Source: JAADEM01 sp965371855
GTDB taxonomy: Bacteria > Bacteroidota > Bacteroidia > Bacteroidales > Marinilabiliaceae
Assembly (NCBI GenBank): GCA_965371855.1
Contig: CBDUZZ010000025.1
Span: 1-60,099 of the forward strand
Direction of reading: 5' to 3'
Length of the DNA stretch: 60,099 bases
Shown here piece by piece: positions 45,974-55,682 of the stretch. How positions within the stretch are numbered: position 1 is the first letter of the stretch; each line of letters starts with the position of its first letter. The notes below the pieces were generated by a model, which did no database searches, was not told the DNA's origin, and was given only the letters and a program-made list of their open reading frames with translations. A program made the translations under genes and the position numbers.

Positions 45974-47497
45974 ATGAAGAGTAAAGCTAAATTATTGATT
46001 GTAATATTGGTTCTTTACGCCGTTAATTTTTCTTCGTGTACAAAGGAAGATGAATTAATTCCGTTAGACCAATTTGCATTAAGTGTTCCGGCATTGGAAT
46101 TAAGTGTAGGCGAAGTTCAGCCAATTATAGCAACAGCAACGCCAGAGAACACAACCGAAAATCTAAGCTGGATATCGAGTGATGAAAACATTGCTGCCAT
46201 TCAGTATAACGAAATGGGCTTGGTTGCTGGCGTAAAAGGTATCACTCTTGGAAGTGCAACTTTAACAGCTACAAATCCCAATGGGTCAATTTCCAAAACA
46301 GTTTCCGCAAATGTTATTATTAAAGTAGAGAAAATTGTATTGGAAGAAGTACCACTTTCCAGTCCTTCAGAAACAATGTATCAGGTTGTTTTTACACCAG
46401 CCGATGCAACAATACAAACAGTAACATGGACTTCAAGCGACCCATCGGTTGCTACCGTTATTGATGGTTTGGTAACAGCCGTTTCGCCCGGTGTTACTGT
46501 AATAACCGCGACAACTACTCAAGGAGAAAAAACTGCTTCGGTAGAAATTGCAGTTAGCGGGAATCCACCAATTTTGGGATTGCAATATTGTACTATTTCA
46601 GGTACAGGCAGCTACAATTCGGATGTTGTTACAACAACAGGTGGCGATGCTAATATTAATTATGCAGGTGTACAACCTGGTGGCAATTACGAGTTTTATG
46701 AAAGTGAAAAACTCATTGTTCAACCAGGAGGTTCTTTCGACCTTTCAATTGTTCAATCCAATAATTGGTCGATGACTGTTGTGTGGATAGACTGGAATAG
46801 AGATAAAGATTTTGTAGATGACGGTGAACGGGTTCAAATATTTGGAGCGAGAGAACAACTCAATGATGGTCCTTTCAATGCAACAATTAATGTACCTGCC
46901 GATGCTGCACCGGGAGTAATTCGAATGAGAATCCTGACAGGTGACTCTTGGACAACTGACCCTGATGCTACCCCGTGTGGAGAGATAGCAAACAGTAGCA
47001 CCAAAGACTTTGTTATCGAAATTGGTGGAACGGCATATTGTACGGTTTCCGGCACAGGTGCTTATAATAGCGATGCAGTTACAACTACTGGAGGAGATAC
47101 AAATATCAACTATTCGGGCGGGCAACCTTCCGGTAACTATGAATTTTATACAGAAGAAACTCTAAGTATTCAATCAGGAGGATCTTTTGATCTAACAGTT
47201 ATAAATTCTAATGGATGGTCACGCTCAATTGCATGGATAGATTGGAATGCAGATGGTGATTTTGACGATGATGAAGAAATGCAAGTACCACTTAGCCCAG
47301 AAGAACTTTATTCAGGTGATGATGCTATTAGTTATACAATAACTGTTAATGTGCCTGCTGGGTTACCTGTTGGTGTTGTGAGAATGCGCATCTTAACTGG
47401 TGACGCCTGGTCTTACAATGATGCTTTAATGCCAGCTTCTCCCTGTGGAGAGTTAGCTAATAGCACTACAAAAGATTTTAATATTAAAGTTTTATAA
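45974..47497 (+). CDS. Surface lipoprotein with two Ig-like (BIG2) and two GEVED-like domains
   Basis: A 507-residue lipoprotein with lipobox FSSC (Cys22). Two bacterial Ig-like domains cover about 33-115 (LSWISSDENIAAI, LGSATLTATNPNG) and 118-195 (VTWTSSDPSVATV, GVTVITATTTQG). Two tandem GEVED-like domains of about 145 residues follow (about 203-350 and 354-507), each starting YCT-SGTG-YNSD and holding VVWIDWNRDKDFVDDGE or IAWIDWNADGDFDDDEE, calcium-loop-like acidic stretches, then GVIRMRILTGD or GVVRMRILTGD and a shared Cys in PCGE. It lies 18 bases upstream of susC, where it may act as the glycan-binding surface protein of the locus. No known surface-glycan-binding protein family was recognised. 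Confidence 0.8.
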   Translation: MKSKAKLLIVILVLYAVNFSSCTKEDELIPLDQFALSVPALELSVGEVQPIIATATPENTTENLSWISSDENIAAIQYNEMGLVAGVKGITLGSATLTATNPNGSISKTVSANVIIKVEKIVLEEVPLSSPSETMYQVVFTPADATIQTVTWTSSDPSVATVIDGLVTAVSPGVTVITATTTQGEKTASVEIAVSGNPPILGLQYCTISGTGSYNSDVVTTTGGDANINYAGVQPGGNYEFYESEKLIVQPGGSFDLSIVQSNNWSMTVVWIDWNRDKDFVDDGERVQIFGAREQLNDGPFNATINVPADAAPGVIRMRILTGDSWTTDPDATPCGEIANSSTKDFVIEIGGTAYCTVSGTGAYNSDAVTTTGGDTNINYSGGQPSGNYEFYTEETLSIQSGGSFDLTVINSNGWSRSIAWIDWNADGDFDDDEEMQVPLSPEELYSGDDAISYTITVNVPAGLPVGVVRMRILTGDAWSYNDALMPASPCGELANSTTKDFNIKVL

Positions 47498-47515
47498 ATC
47501 GAAAATTGTAATAAA

Positions 47516-50500
47516 ATGAAATACAAAATAAAAACATTAATACTGCTTTTGTGTATAACCTACACATCTTTTGCCCAACAAACCATAACAGGTGTAGTTA
47601 AATCGGCAAAAGACAACGAAACTTTACCAGGTGTATCGCTTGTTATAAAGGGAACTACAAACGGTACAGTTACTAATTTCGATGGTAATTTCAGTATTGA
47701 CGTTCCAACAGACGGAATATTAGTAATAAGTTATATTGGTTTCCAAAAACAGGAAATACAAATAAATAATCAATCTGCTCTTGAAATTTTGTTAGAGGAA
47801 GATGTGGTAAAACTGGATGAAGTTGTGGTAGTTGGATATGGCACCCAAAAGAAAAGTGATATTACCGGCTCAGTTACATCTGTAAAAGTTGACGAGTTAC
47901 GCCAAGTGCCAGTAGCAAGGGCAGATGAAGTACTACAAGGACGTGTTGCAGGTGTACAAATTACGAATAACGATGCCTCACCTAATTCAAATATTTCTAT
48001 TCGCATAAGAGGTGTTAGCTCTATTAACGGAGGGAGCAACCCATTAATAATTATTGATGGAGTTCAGGGAGTTTCACTAAGTGATGTTCATCCAAATGAT
48101 ATTAAGTCGATGGAAGTACTTAAAGATGCGTCTGCAACATCAATTTACGGGTCGCGAGGGGCAAGTGGTGTAATACTAATAACAACTCATAAAGGTAAAA
48201 GTAAAAAACCACAACTGACTTTCAATTCTTATGTGACCGTGCATAATGTGCTTAAGAAAATGGATTTCATGAATGCTCATCAGTATGCTCTGAATGTAAA
48301 CGAAAACAGGGTTGCCAGAGAATTACCATTGGTTTTCTCTGATGAAGAATTATCACACTTTCAGGCTAACGGAGGAACAGACTGGCAGGACAAAATTTTC
48401 CAGACAGGAATTTCTCATAACCAGCATTTAAATGTTAGTGGTGCGACAGAAAATCTATCGTATAGCATTTCAGGCGATTATCTGGATAATAAAGGAGTCG
48501 TTATTGGTTCATCTTTTAGAAAGTTTTCAATGCGACCAAATTTCTCAGTAAACCTGAGCCAAAAAATCAAGGTTAGTTTAAATTCATTTTTTTCATGGTC
48601 GAAAGATAATCCAACAGTAATTAATTCAAGAGATAGTCAGGGAAGTCCGGTTTATTCAGCATTGTTATTTGCTCCAACAAAACCGGTTTTCATGGATGAT
48701 GGAACCTATTCTCAACCGGGAGGCGGCTATGGACCAAATACCGAATACAATCCACTAGGATTGGCACTTGAACCAATAAGAGATAACCTTTCAAACAGTA
48801 TGATTATAAAACCAAGTTTTGAATGGGATATTGTTAAAGGTTTAAAGTTAAATATAAGTGGCTCGTACCAATTAGTTGATGACGAAAACAGCTTTTACTA
48901 TAACGAAAAAATAATCAATGGAACAGAAGCTGACAGGGAGGCATCTATTATAAATAGCAAATGGACAAGCTACCAGAACACCAATATTTTAACGTATGAA
49001 AAGTTATTTAATGAGAAACACAACTTGAAATTGACAGGTGTTTTTGAGCAACAGAGGTCAAATTTTAATAGTAGTTATTCAAGTTCGAGGAATTTTTTAA
49101 CAAATTCTGTTACATATAATAATTTAGGACTTGGAGCATCTCCAGGTGCTCCAGGTTCGTATAGGTCAGAACAATCCTTGGAATCATTTATGGGTAGGAT
49201 TAATTACTCGTACATGAATAAATATTCAATAACTTTAACAGGGAGGTCTGATGCTGCATCTGTATTTGCTAAAAACAATAAGCGAGCGTTTTTTCCATCG
49301 GCAGGTTTAGCATGGAATATCTCACAGGAAAATTTCATGAAAGATTCTAAGACAATTGATAACCTAAAACTAAGAATGAGTTATGGCAAAGTTGGAAATG
49401 CTGCAATCAGCCCTTATCAGTCATTAGCACAATTAGTAACTGGTGCATATTTTTCATTCGACGGAGACAATCTCACAAATGGTATTAGTTTATCGACCCA
49501 GGCACCAAACCCTGATTTGAAATGGGAGACAACTTCGACATATAATATTGGTGTTGATTTTATGATGTTCAAAAACCGTTTATCGTTTACGGCAGACGTA
49601 TATAATAAGGACACCGAAGATTTATTGTTGCAAAGTGCTTTGTATCAGGCTTCAGGTTTTCAAACACAGTTGGTAAATACGGGAAAAGTAAATAACAAGG
49701 GTATTGAAATTGCATTAGCCGGTAAGCCGGTTATGAATAACGTTTTTGTTTGGAGTTCAGGAGTTACTTACTCAAAAAATATGAACGAAGTTATCTCCTT
49801 AAATGAAGGACAAACCGAAATTCGCCTTGGAGGGGCAGGTTTGCCAGGATTCTCAGATGCTATTTGGCTTGAAGTTGGGCAACCAATCGGATTGATTCGT
49901 GGATTGGAATATGCAGGGGTATGGAAAAGTGACGAAGACATTCTGGCTGCTGTTTATAATGTTAAACCGGGGTCGCCAAAATATGTTGACCAAAATAATG
50001 ATGGCATAATAAATAACGATGATGTTGTTAATATAGCAAGTGCTTTACCTGATTTTACTTTTGGTTGGAACAATACATTTACTTATAAAAGTTTGAGTTT
50101 GAATGTATTTCTTTTAGGAGTTCAGGGAAATGATATTTATAATCTCGGACGCTCTCGAATGGAATCAACCGATGGACTTAGTGTGGCATTGTTAGATACC
50201 TGGACACCAGAAAACGAAAATACAGATATTCCAGGACACGATCCATTGGGTACATTCCGAAATTCAAGTCGTTGGGTAGAAGATGGTTCATATATTAGGG
50301 TAAAAAATGTTACGCTTGGTTACGATTTCCCAAAAAAAGTGACAAATTCCATGAGGATAGGCTCAGCGCGAATATATGTATCGGGTACAAACCTTCTCAC
50401 TTTTACAAATTATTCAGGATTCGACCCTGAATCTAATAATTCAAATGGTTCAGATACGTTTGCAGGTGTTGATTTAGCATCTTATCCTTCGCAGAAGAAA

Positions 50501-50530
50501 TATACAATTGGTTTAGATATTAAATTTTAA
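47516..50530 (+). CDS. susC: SusC-family TonB-linked outer-membrane transporter
   Basis: A 1004-residue SusC-like receptor. Signal peptide about 1-20 (ending SFAQQ), CarboxypepD_reg domain (about 23-100; GVSLVIKGTTNGTVTNFDGN), TonB box-like region LDEVVVVGYGTQKKSDITG, plug domain (about 115-230; VLQGRVAGVQITNNDASP, IRIRGVSSINGGSNPLIIID, MEVLKDASATSIYGSRGASG) and a 22-strand barrel ending KKYTIGLDIKF. With SusD it imports oligosaccharides across the outer membrane. It lies 18 bases after the GEVED lipoprotein and four before susD, so all three are one operon. Confidence 0.97.
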   Translation: MKYKIKTLILLLCITYTSFAQQTITGVVKSAKDNETLPGVSLVIKGTTNGTVTNFDGNFSIDVPTDGILVISYIGFQKQEIQINNQSALEILLEEDVVKLDEVVVVGYGTQKKSDITGSVTSVKVDELRQVPVARADEVLQGRVAGVQITNNDASPNSNISIRIRGVSSINGGSNPLIIIDGVQGVSLSDVHPNDIKSMEVLKDASATSIYGSRGASGVILITTHKGKSKKPQLTFNSYVTVHNVLKKMDFMNAHQYALNVNENRVARELPLVFSDEELSHFQANGGTDWQDKIFQTGISHNQHLNVSGATENLSYSISGDYLDNKGVVIGSSFRKFSMRPNFSVNLSQKIKVSLNSFFSWSKDNPTVINSRDSQGSPVYSALLFAPTKPVFMDDGTYSQPGGGYGPNTEYNPLGLALEPIRDNLSNSMIIKPSFEWDIVKGLKLNISGSYQLVDDENSFYYNEKIINGTEADREASIINSKWTSYQNTNILTYEKLFNEKHNLKLTGVFEQQRSNFNSSYSSSRNFLTNSVTYNNLGLGASPGAPGSYRSEQSLESFMGRINYSYMNKYSITLTGRSDAASVFAKNNKRAFFPSAGLAWNISQENFMKDSKTIDNLKLRMSYGKVGNAAISPYQSLAQLVTGAYFSFDGDNLTNGISLSTQAPNPDLKWETTSTYNIGVDFMMFKNRLSFTADVYNKDTEDLLLQSALYQASGFQTQLVNTGKVNNKGIEIALAGKPVMNNVFVWSSGVTYSKNMNEVISLNEGQTEIRLGGAGLPGFSDAIWLEVGQPIGLIRGLEYAGVWKSDEDILAAVYNVKPGSPKYVDQNNDGIINNDDVVNIASALPDFTFGWNNTFTYKSLSLNVFLLGVQGNDIYNLGRSRMESTDGLSVALLDTWTPENENTDIPGHDPLGTFRNSSRWVEDGSYIRVKNVTLGYDFPKKVTNSMRIGSARIYVSGTNLLTFTNYSGFDPESNNSNGSDTFAGVDLASYPSQKKYTIGLDIKF

Positions 50531-50534
50531 GAAA

Positions 50535-51998
50535 ATGGAAAAATTAAATAAGTTAATTAGAACAGTTTCTGTAATGATTTTGGGTATGGTTTTTATAATA
50601 GGCTGTGCCAAAGTTGAATTAGAAGAAACACCACCTTCTTTATTAAGCCCGGAATCTTTTTTTACAACGGAAAGTGAATTTCAGGCTGCATTGGCAGGTA
50701 CTTTCAGACCTTTATATTCTAATTGGACCGGGTTTGATTATGCCTATCCACTTATTATGACATCAGGAGCAGAAGATGTCAGATCTGATGCCGGGATTTT
50801 TAAGGACTTAGACAGGTTAGGAGCCAATGGTAACGACCAATCTATTATTAATGTTTGGCGACAACTTTATCAAACTATTTCGAATGCAAATACTATAATC
50901 GGAAATTTAGATAATGCCGAAAACATTTCAGAACAAACACTTGGTGAAATTGAAGGGCAGGCAAAGTTTATAAGAGCATTTTCGTACTTCTACCTAGTTC
51001 GTTGGTTCGGAGAGGTTCAGCTAACAACGTTTGAAAATCAGGGAGGTATTGAGAACTTACGTCAATCTTCTGTTGCAGATATTTATTCCTCAATTATTCA
51101 AAACCTGAAAGATGCTGAAGTCAAATTACCGGAATCTTTTTCTGAAAAGGGAAGGCCAACCAAAGGAGCTGCTAAAGCTTTATTGGCAAAAGTTTACCTT
51201 ACAATGGCAGGATGGCCACTGGAAGATGCCTCGAATTATGCTCAAGCAAAAGAGAAAGCTCAGGAAGTATTAGGGATGTATAGTTTAGAACCCAACTTTG
51301 AGGATTTATGGAAAGAAGAAAATAAACTTACAAATTCTGAATTCATTTTTGCCTTCTATGGTTCTATTAAAGATGGAGGTATCTCAGGCAGCCACATGCA
51401 TACAGCATCCCGGCACTGGGGTAATGGTGAAGGTGGCTGGGGTGATTTCTTTAGTGAAGCACGCTTTTTTAATATTTTCCCGGAAGGCCCAAGAAAGGAA
51501 GCCTCTTTTACATCTGTTTTTGCCGACGGTACTACGTGGGAAGATGCCGGAGTACAGCCGCATATCGCAAAATATAGAAATGCCGGGGAAACAGTAGGTA
51601 ATAATGGCGAAGGATTTAATGTGATTTTACGCTATGCTGATGTATTATTGATGTATGCCGAGGCTGCAAATATGGCTGATGGAGCACCATCAACCGAGGC
51701 TTTGGATGCCATAAACAAGGTGCGCCGCAGGGCAATGGGGCTCGACCCATATACTCCCGACCCAAGTGTTGATTTACCTGCTGGTATGTCTCAATCTGAT
51801 TTTGATAAAGCAGTTATTGAAGAGAGAAATTGGGAACTTGCTTTTGAAACCAATCGTTGGTTTGATTTGGTTAGAAAGAAAATGGTAGTTGAAGTGAATA
51901 AAGATGTTCATCCTGGAGTTACAGAAGATAACAGGTTGTTGCCAAAACCCTCTGCTCAGTTAATTCCTGGAATCTTAGAACAAAATGCCGGATATTAA
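50535..51998 (+). CDS. susD: SusD-family glycan-binding lipoprotein
   Basis: A 487-residue SusD/RagB lipoprotein with lipobox IIGC (Cys24). The TPR-containing SusD fold is shown by LLSPESFFTTESEFQAALAG, GEIEGQAKFIRAFSYFYLVR, KGAAKALLAKVYLTMAG and the C-terminal ADVLLMYAEAANMADGAPS, IEERNWELAFETNRWFDLVR. It forms the lid over SusC and binds the glycan. Four bases separate it from susC. A long inverted repeat after it may end the transcript. Confidence 0.97.
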   Translation: MEKLNKLIRTVSVMILGMVFIIGCAKVELEETPPSLLSPESFFTTESEFQAALAGTFRPLYSNWTGFDYAYPLIMTSGAEDVRSDAGIFKDLDRLGANGNDQSIINVWRQLYQTISNANTIIGNLDNAENISEQTLGEIEGQAKFIRAFSYFYLVRWFGEVQLTTFENQGGIENLRQSSVADIYSSIIQNLKDAEVKLPESFSEKGRPTKGAAKALLAKVYLTMAGWPLEDASNYAQAKEKAQEVLGMYSLEPNFEDLWKEENKLTNSEFIFAFYGSIKDGGISGSHMHTASRHWGNGEGGWGDFFSEARFFNIFPEGPRKEASFTSVFADGTTWEDAGVQPHIAKYRNAGETVGNNGEGFNVILRYADVLLMYAEAANMADGAPSTEALDAINKVRRRAMGLDPYTPDPSVDLPAGMSQSDFDKAVIEERNWELAFETNRWFDLVRKKMVVEVNKDVHPGVTEDNRLLPKPSAQLIPGILEQNAGY

Positions 51999-52004
51999 TA
52001 TAAG

Positions 52005-52088
52005 TCCTGTTTTCTGCACTTTTTTAAAATTGGCTATATACCCTTGATTCTATTGAGTTGAATTTTTAAAAAAGTTCGGAAAACAGGA
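52005..52088. repeat. Long imperfect inverted repeat (84 bases)
   Basis: Arms of about 24 bases, starting tcctgttttctgcac and ending (on the other side) gttcggaaaacagga, pair with only two mismatches around a loop of roughly 35 bases. It lies seven bases after the susD stop, between convergent genes. It can act as a bidirectional terminator, or be a small non-autonomous mobile element; no clear target duplication is seen. Confidence 0.75.
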
Positions 52089-52247
52089 TAGTCTACCTTG
52101 ATCATAGATGCCGATACAAACTCTATAAATATTATACGGAACAGTTTAAATAAACGTATATAAAATTACGTTATTTTCAGATGATTGGCATTACTATGAA
52201 TCACACTTTTGGTTGCAGAATTTTAAGCGCCTGACCGTTACTTGCAA

Positions 52248-52895
52248 TTATCTTTTATATATTGGAGCTGCACCATTTTTTGATGTTATAATAACGACAC
52301 CGTTTTTTGCTTTAGGGCCATATAGTTCAATCGCTTTCTTGCCTTTAATTACGCGCACAGACTGAACATTGTAATCTTCAATTTCAATGATACCGGTAAC
52401 GATTTTTTTATCAAGTACAAATAGTGGTTTTCCTTTAGTTTCATCGAAAGAAGTAAGCAATTCAACAGCTTCACGATCTGATTCAGACAATTCAAATTTT
52501 ATCGGCATCACCATACGTGTATTTACTACTTTGCCATCCACCATACCGGATTTCCAATGTCCGGAAGTATTCTTCACAAGTCTTATCGCTTCATTATTCA
52601 AAATATCCTGTGAACTTTGAGAAATATAAACATCACCAACACTACCGGTATCTGTTACAACAAAAGAAACATATACAACTCCCTCAATTCCTGACATTAA
52701 AGCATCATCAGGATATTTCAGATTTTGTTTAAAATATTTCTCTATATCTCTTTTATAACCTTCAAGATAAGGTTTCTTATCAACAACATCATAAATATTA
52801 CCGATACTTTCTTTTCCGGCTTTATCATCTTGAGAGAATACTTGAATTGAAAATGCTGATATTAAAACTGCAAAAATCAAAATAATGTTTTTCAT
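52248..52895 (-). CDS. Exported TonB C-terminal domain protein with plug-like tail
   Basis: A 215-residue exported protein: signal peptide about 1-21 (ending VFSQ), TonB C-terminal domain (about 45-135; YFKQNLKYPDDALMSGIEG and VYVSFVVTDTGSVGDVYIS). Residues about 160-212 resemble the plug motif of SusC proteins: PLFVLDKKIV, VQSVRVIKGKKAIELYGPKA and NGVVIITSKNG. It lacks the N-terminal membrane anchor of an energy-transducing TonB. Such fusions occur in Bacteroidota but their role is not known. It is convergent with susD and follows the COG3014 gene on the minus strand after about 114 bases. Confidence 0.75.
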   Translation of the reverse strand: MKNIILIFAVLISAFSIQVFSQDDKAGKESIGNIYDVVDKKPYLEGYKRDIEKYFKQNLKYPDDALMSGIEGVVYVSFVVTDTGSVGDVYISQSSQDILNNEAIRLVKNTSGHWKSGMVDGKVVNTRMVMPIKFELSESDREAVELLTSFDETKGKPLFVLDKKIVTGIIEIEDYNVQSVRVIKGKKAIELYGPKAKNGVVIITSKNGAAPIYKR

Positions 52896-53009
52896 GGCCT
52901 CCAGATTTTATTCTTTTTAAAACTTACAAAACACAAAGAAATATTTACAAATATTATACCATTATCACATTTATTAAATTTTAATTACGCCACATTAACT
53001 ACATAAATA

Positions 53010-54407
53010 TCAATATGAAATGCCGCGACTCTCTAATTGGTGAAAAGCAAAAAATGTAGTTTTCCCTTTTTCAATATTAAACTCAAATGGAGTAGTACTT
53101 GTTAGTTTACTACCAACAGCTTTTAACTGCACCTGATGTATACCTTCAGACAAAGGTATTCTGGCATAAGATATACTGTAAGGAAGAGTTTGCCAGTTCC
53201 GGGTATCGGCCTTTTCTGTCATTGCATTGATAATACCAAGAATAGCACCAAAAGATTCATCTTGATTTCTTGCCACAGCTTCAAGTGACTTTTTTGTAGC
53301 CAAACGAGCTATTCCTCCGGCAATTTCGCGCACCATACGATCTTTTAAACACTGAAAAGCAATAGCGTTAACATTTTCAACTAACTCAAGATTATAAGAA
53401 TTACCTTCTGTTATTAATTGGGCCCGATAAAACAGTTGTTTACGTTCTATATACTTTGGGAAAGCAACCTTTAAAACTGAAAGATTAGAAAAAGCCTGTT
53501 TTTCTTCTTTTGACTTATCTCCAACATATACCGGAAAACTCAAACCATACTCACTATTTTTAAAAGTAACCCAGCCATTACGATAACCTGCATTTATAAA
53601 AGTGATACTCCATTCCCCTTTAACAGGTCCAAAACCATTCATCCAGAAAAAAACAAGGTGACCTTTATCCGGGTCTTCCATCTCAACCTTTAAGTTGAAT
53701 TTTCTCTGATAAAAATCCAACTCTTTTTCAAACCCTATTGCCTGTGCTGTTCTTAATACATCCTTTTTAAGCTGCAACGGAACTTTTACACCAAACAACT
53801 TAGTGTATTTCGTTTCATAAACTTCCAATGCATTACGGTACGCAATAAAAGCATTATTTATATCTCCGGCAGCTTCATATACCAAGCCCATAAGAACATG
53901 AGCAAATGCATCTTTTGAATACTTATTCTTCCCATTCTTATAGCGGGTATTCATTCTCTGAAGCTGAATATTTACCCTTCGACACTCAACTAATGCATCT
54001 TCGTAATTGTTAAGATAAATATAGTTTAGCGCCATATAATAGTGGATCAATACTGCTTCAAAATCTTCGGGACGATACGGTTTTACCATCGGATTAGATA
54101 CTAATGACAAGGCTTCTGCTCCAAAAACCTTACTAAAATCCTCGATATAATGATCGGCTTTTATAAAGTAATTATTACTATTTTCATACTCACCATTCAT
54201 AAAAGCCACAACACCCCTGTTAAAAAAATAGAGAACTCTGTTTACACCGGTTTCCCCTTTTTTATTCCTATCCAATAACTTTTCGGCATGCAAAAAATCC
54301 CCTGATACCACATAACTCTGTAGCTCCCGGGATTTTTCATAATAAGTAGAACACCCTAAAAGAAACAAAAAAGAAACAAACAGTAAAGCTCGAAACACTT
54401 TTAACAT
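53010..54407 (-). CDS. COG3014-family TPR lipoprotein
   Basis: A 465-residue lipoprotein with lipobox LLGC (Cys19). The N-terminal half holds TPR-like helices (YVVSGDFLHAEKLLDRN, FNRGVVAFMNGEYENSNNYF, HYYMALNYIYLNNYEDALVE, GLVYEAAGDINNAFIAYRNA). The C-terminal half is beta-rich, with HLVFFWMNGFGPVKGEWS and repeated strands. Members of this family are commonly found with LpoB-like and LPP20 lipoproteins, and are of unknown role. Here it follows the LpoB-like gene after 92 bases that hold two heptad repeats. Confidence 0.8.
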   Translation of the reverse strand: MLKVFRALLFVSFLFLLGCSTYYEKSRELQSYVVSGDFLHAEKLLDRNKKGETGVNRVLYFFNRGVVAFMNGEYENSNNYFIKADHYIEDFSKVFGAEALSLVSNPMVKPYRPEDFEAVLIHYYMALNYIYLNNYEDALVECRRVNIQLQRMNTRYKNGKNKYSKDAFAHVLMGLVYEAAGDINNAFIAYRNALEVYETKYTKLFGVKVPLQLKKDVLRTAQAIGFEKELDFYQRKFNLKVEMEDPDKGHLVFFWMNGFGPVKGEWSITFINAGYRNGWVTFKNSEYGLSFPVYVGDKSKEEKQAFSNLSVLKVAFPKYIERKQLFYRAQLITEGNSYNLELVENVNAIAFQCLKDRMVREIAGGIARLATKKSLEAVARNQDESFGAILGIINAMTEKADTRNWQTLPYSISYARIPLSEGIHQVQLKAVGSKLTSTTPFEFNIEKGKTTFFAFHQLESRGISY

Positions 54408-54431
54408 AGGTATTATTTACAGCTTAGGGGG

Positions 54432-54502
54432 TAAAGTTAAAGGTATAGGGAATAGGGCACTAATTCATAATTCATAATTCGTAATTCGTAATTCATAATT
54501 TA
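54432..54502. repeat. Two neighbouring heptad repeats between lpoB-like and COG3014 genes
   Basis: Heptads taaagtt, aaaggta, tagggaa and tagggca (54432 onwards) are followed by six clear heptads of the taattcN type (taattca, taattca, taattcg, taattcg, taattca, taattta; 54461-54502). The last unit supplies the stop codon of the LpoB-like gene. Confidence 0.85.
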
Positions 54503-55084
54503 CTTAATGTATTTCTTGAGTTTTTTATCACCAATCCAAATAACTTCATTTGTCTCAAGGTCAGTCAACTCAAGGTTAACCTGGTAAAAAATCACACTTT
54601 TTTGTTTGTAAGTATCAACAATAGAATTAATATCTCCGTTTAGCATAAAATCAGCACCCAGTTCCTTTCCCCACTGTTTAGCTGTTTCAAGAGAAGCAAA
54701 CTCCTGTTGAGCAGCTCTTTCCTTACGCAACTCTTCACGCTTGTCACCAGCCTGTACCAATCTTACTTTACCGGAATTTATAAAAGCACGTTCAACATCT
54801 TTTACAAATGTACCGGAATTGATGTGCTCATGAGATTTGTTATAAACCAACCCAACAATTACTACCGGCTTTTCCCCTTCATTAGTATTGTTAAAATTAG
54901 TTATCCATGCTCCACCTAACACCTGACTCACCATATCTTCGGCAACTAAACGGGAATCTGTATCATTCCACCTGCCACTAAGATCAATTACCTCGTTAGT
55001 TTCGACACGTACAACTTTATGTGAAGCACAACCCGATAAAAGAAACAATGCAATACTAAATGCAATAAAAATATTATATCTCAT
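54500..55084 (-). CDS. LpoB-like lipoprotein
   Basis: A 194-residue lipoprotein with lipobox LSGC (Cys19). The domain from EVIDLSGRWNDTDSRLVAED through KPVVIVGLVYNKSHEHINSG, FVKDVERAFINSGKVRLV and AKQWGKELGADFMLNGDINS to the conserved ETNEVIWIGDKKLKK fits the LpoB (penicillin-binding protein activator) family. In E. coli LpoB stimulates PBP1b; the COG3014-linked type in Bacteroidota has not been tied to a PBP. It sits 46 bases after the DUF6913 gene and before the COG3014 gene. Confidence 0.85.
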   Translation of the reverse strand: MRYNIFIAFSIALFLLSGCASHKVVRVETNEVIDLSGRWNDTDSRLVAEDMVSQVLGGAWITNFNNTNEGEKPVVIVGLVYNKSHEHINSGTFVKDVERAFINSGKVRLVQAGDKREELRKERAAQQEFASLETAKQWGKELGADFMLNGDINSIVDTYKQKSVIFYQVNLELTDLETNEVIWIGDKKLKKYIK

Positions 55085-55130
55085 AATATATAATTTTAGA
55101 TTTTAGAAGTTTGAATTATCATGTAGTTAA

Positions 55131-55682
55131 CTATTCTGATTTATTTATAATTGACAAATAATGTATAAGTTGCTTTTGAAGTTCCGGCAAACCCCTATTT
55201 TCAGGTAAGGCGATCATTATATCCATAATATCATCACAAACCCCCTTCTCGCCCACTTTTAATGAAGCACCGGATAAAGCGCCAATATGACGCAACGGAA
55301 AATAATCGTTTTCACAATAAACTATCAGTAAATGAAATGGCTGTTCTATAAATGAAATTGTACTTTCATCTTTAGTATCATAAAAAAAGGAATAATCATC
55401 CTTGCTCACATAAGTAAATGTACTATCACCAATAAGGTCAATATCCTTACGGTTTTCATTTATATACCCAAGAGCTTTGGTATTAATATTAAACGTCTTA
55501 AGCTCTTTTATAAATTGCTTCACGAGGTCAATATTCTCTCCTGGAGTGGCTTCAAAAATAATTCCTGCAGTTTTAATATCTTTCAGATTACGTACAACTA
55601 CATTCCTGTTTCGCTTTGCCAATCGCTTCTTCAGCAAAAATCCACCGACTTTTATCCTTATGTTTTCAATTATATTTGTCAT
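55131..55682 (-). CDS. DUF6913-like protein downstream of ligA
   Basis: A 183-residue protein without signal peptide, rich in basic residues at the start (GGFLLKKRLAKRNRNVVVR). The rest forms an alternating alpha/beta pattern (AGIIFEATPGENIDLVKQFI, LLIVYCENDYFPLRHIGALS, DDIMDIMIALPE). The family is widespread in Bacteroidota beside ligA and has no known function. Its start overlaps the ligA stop by four bases, so translation is coupled. Confidence 0.75.
   Translation of the reverse strand: MTNIIENIRIKVGGFLLKKRLAKRNRNVVVRNLKDIKTAGIIFEATPGENIDLVKQFIKELKTFNINTKALGYINENRKDIDLIGDSTFTYVSKDDYSFFYDTKDESTISFIEQPFHLLIVYCENDYFPLRHIGALSGASLKVGEKGVCDDIMDIMIALPENRGLPELQKQLIHYLSIINKSE

Noticed and set aside
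37177..52247. PUL as a recently inserted mobile island
   Set aside because: No integrase, transposase, tRNA target or flanking direct repeat was seen, and base composition looks like the neighbours.
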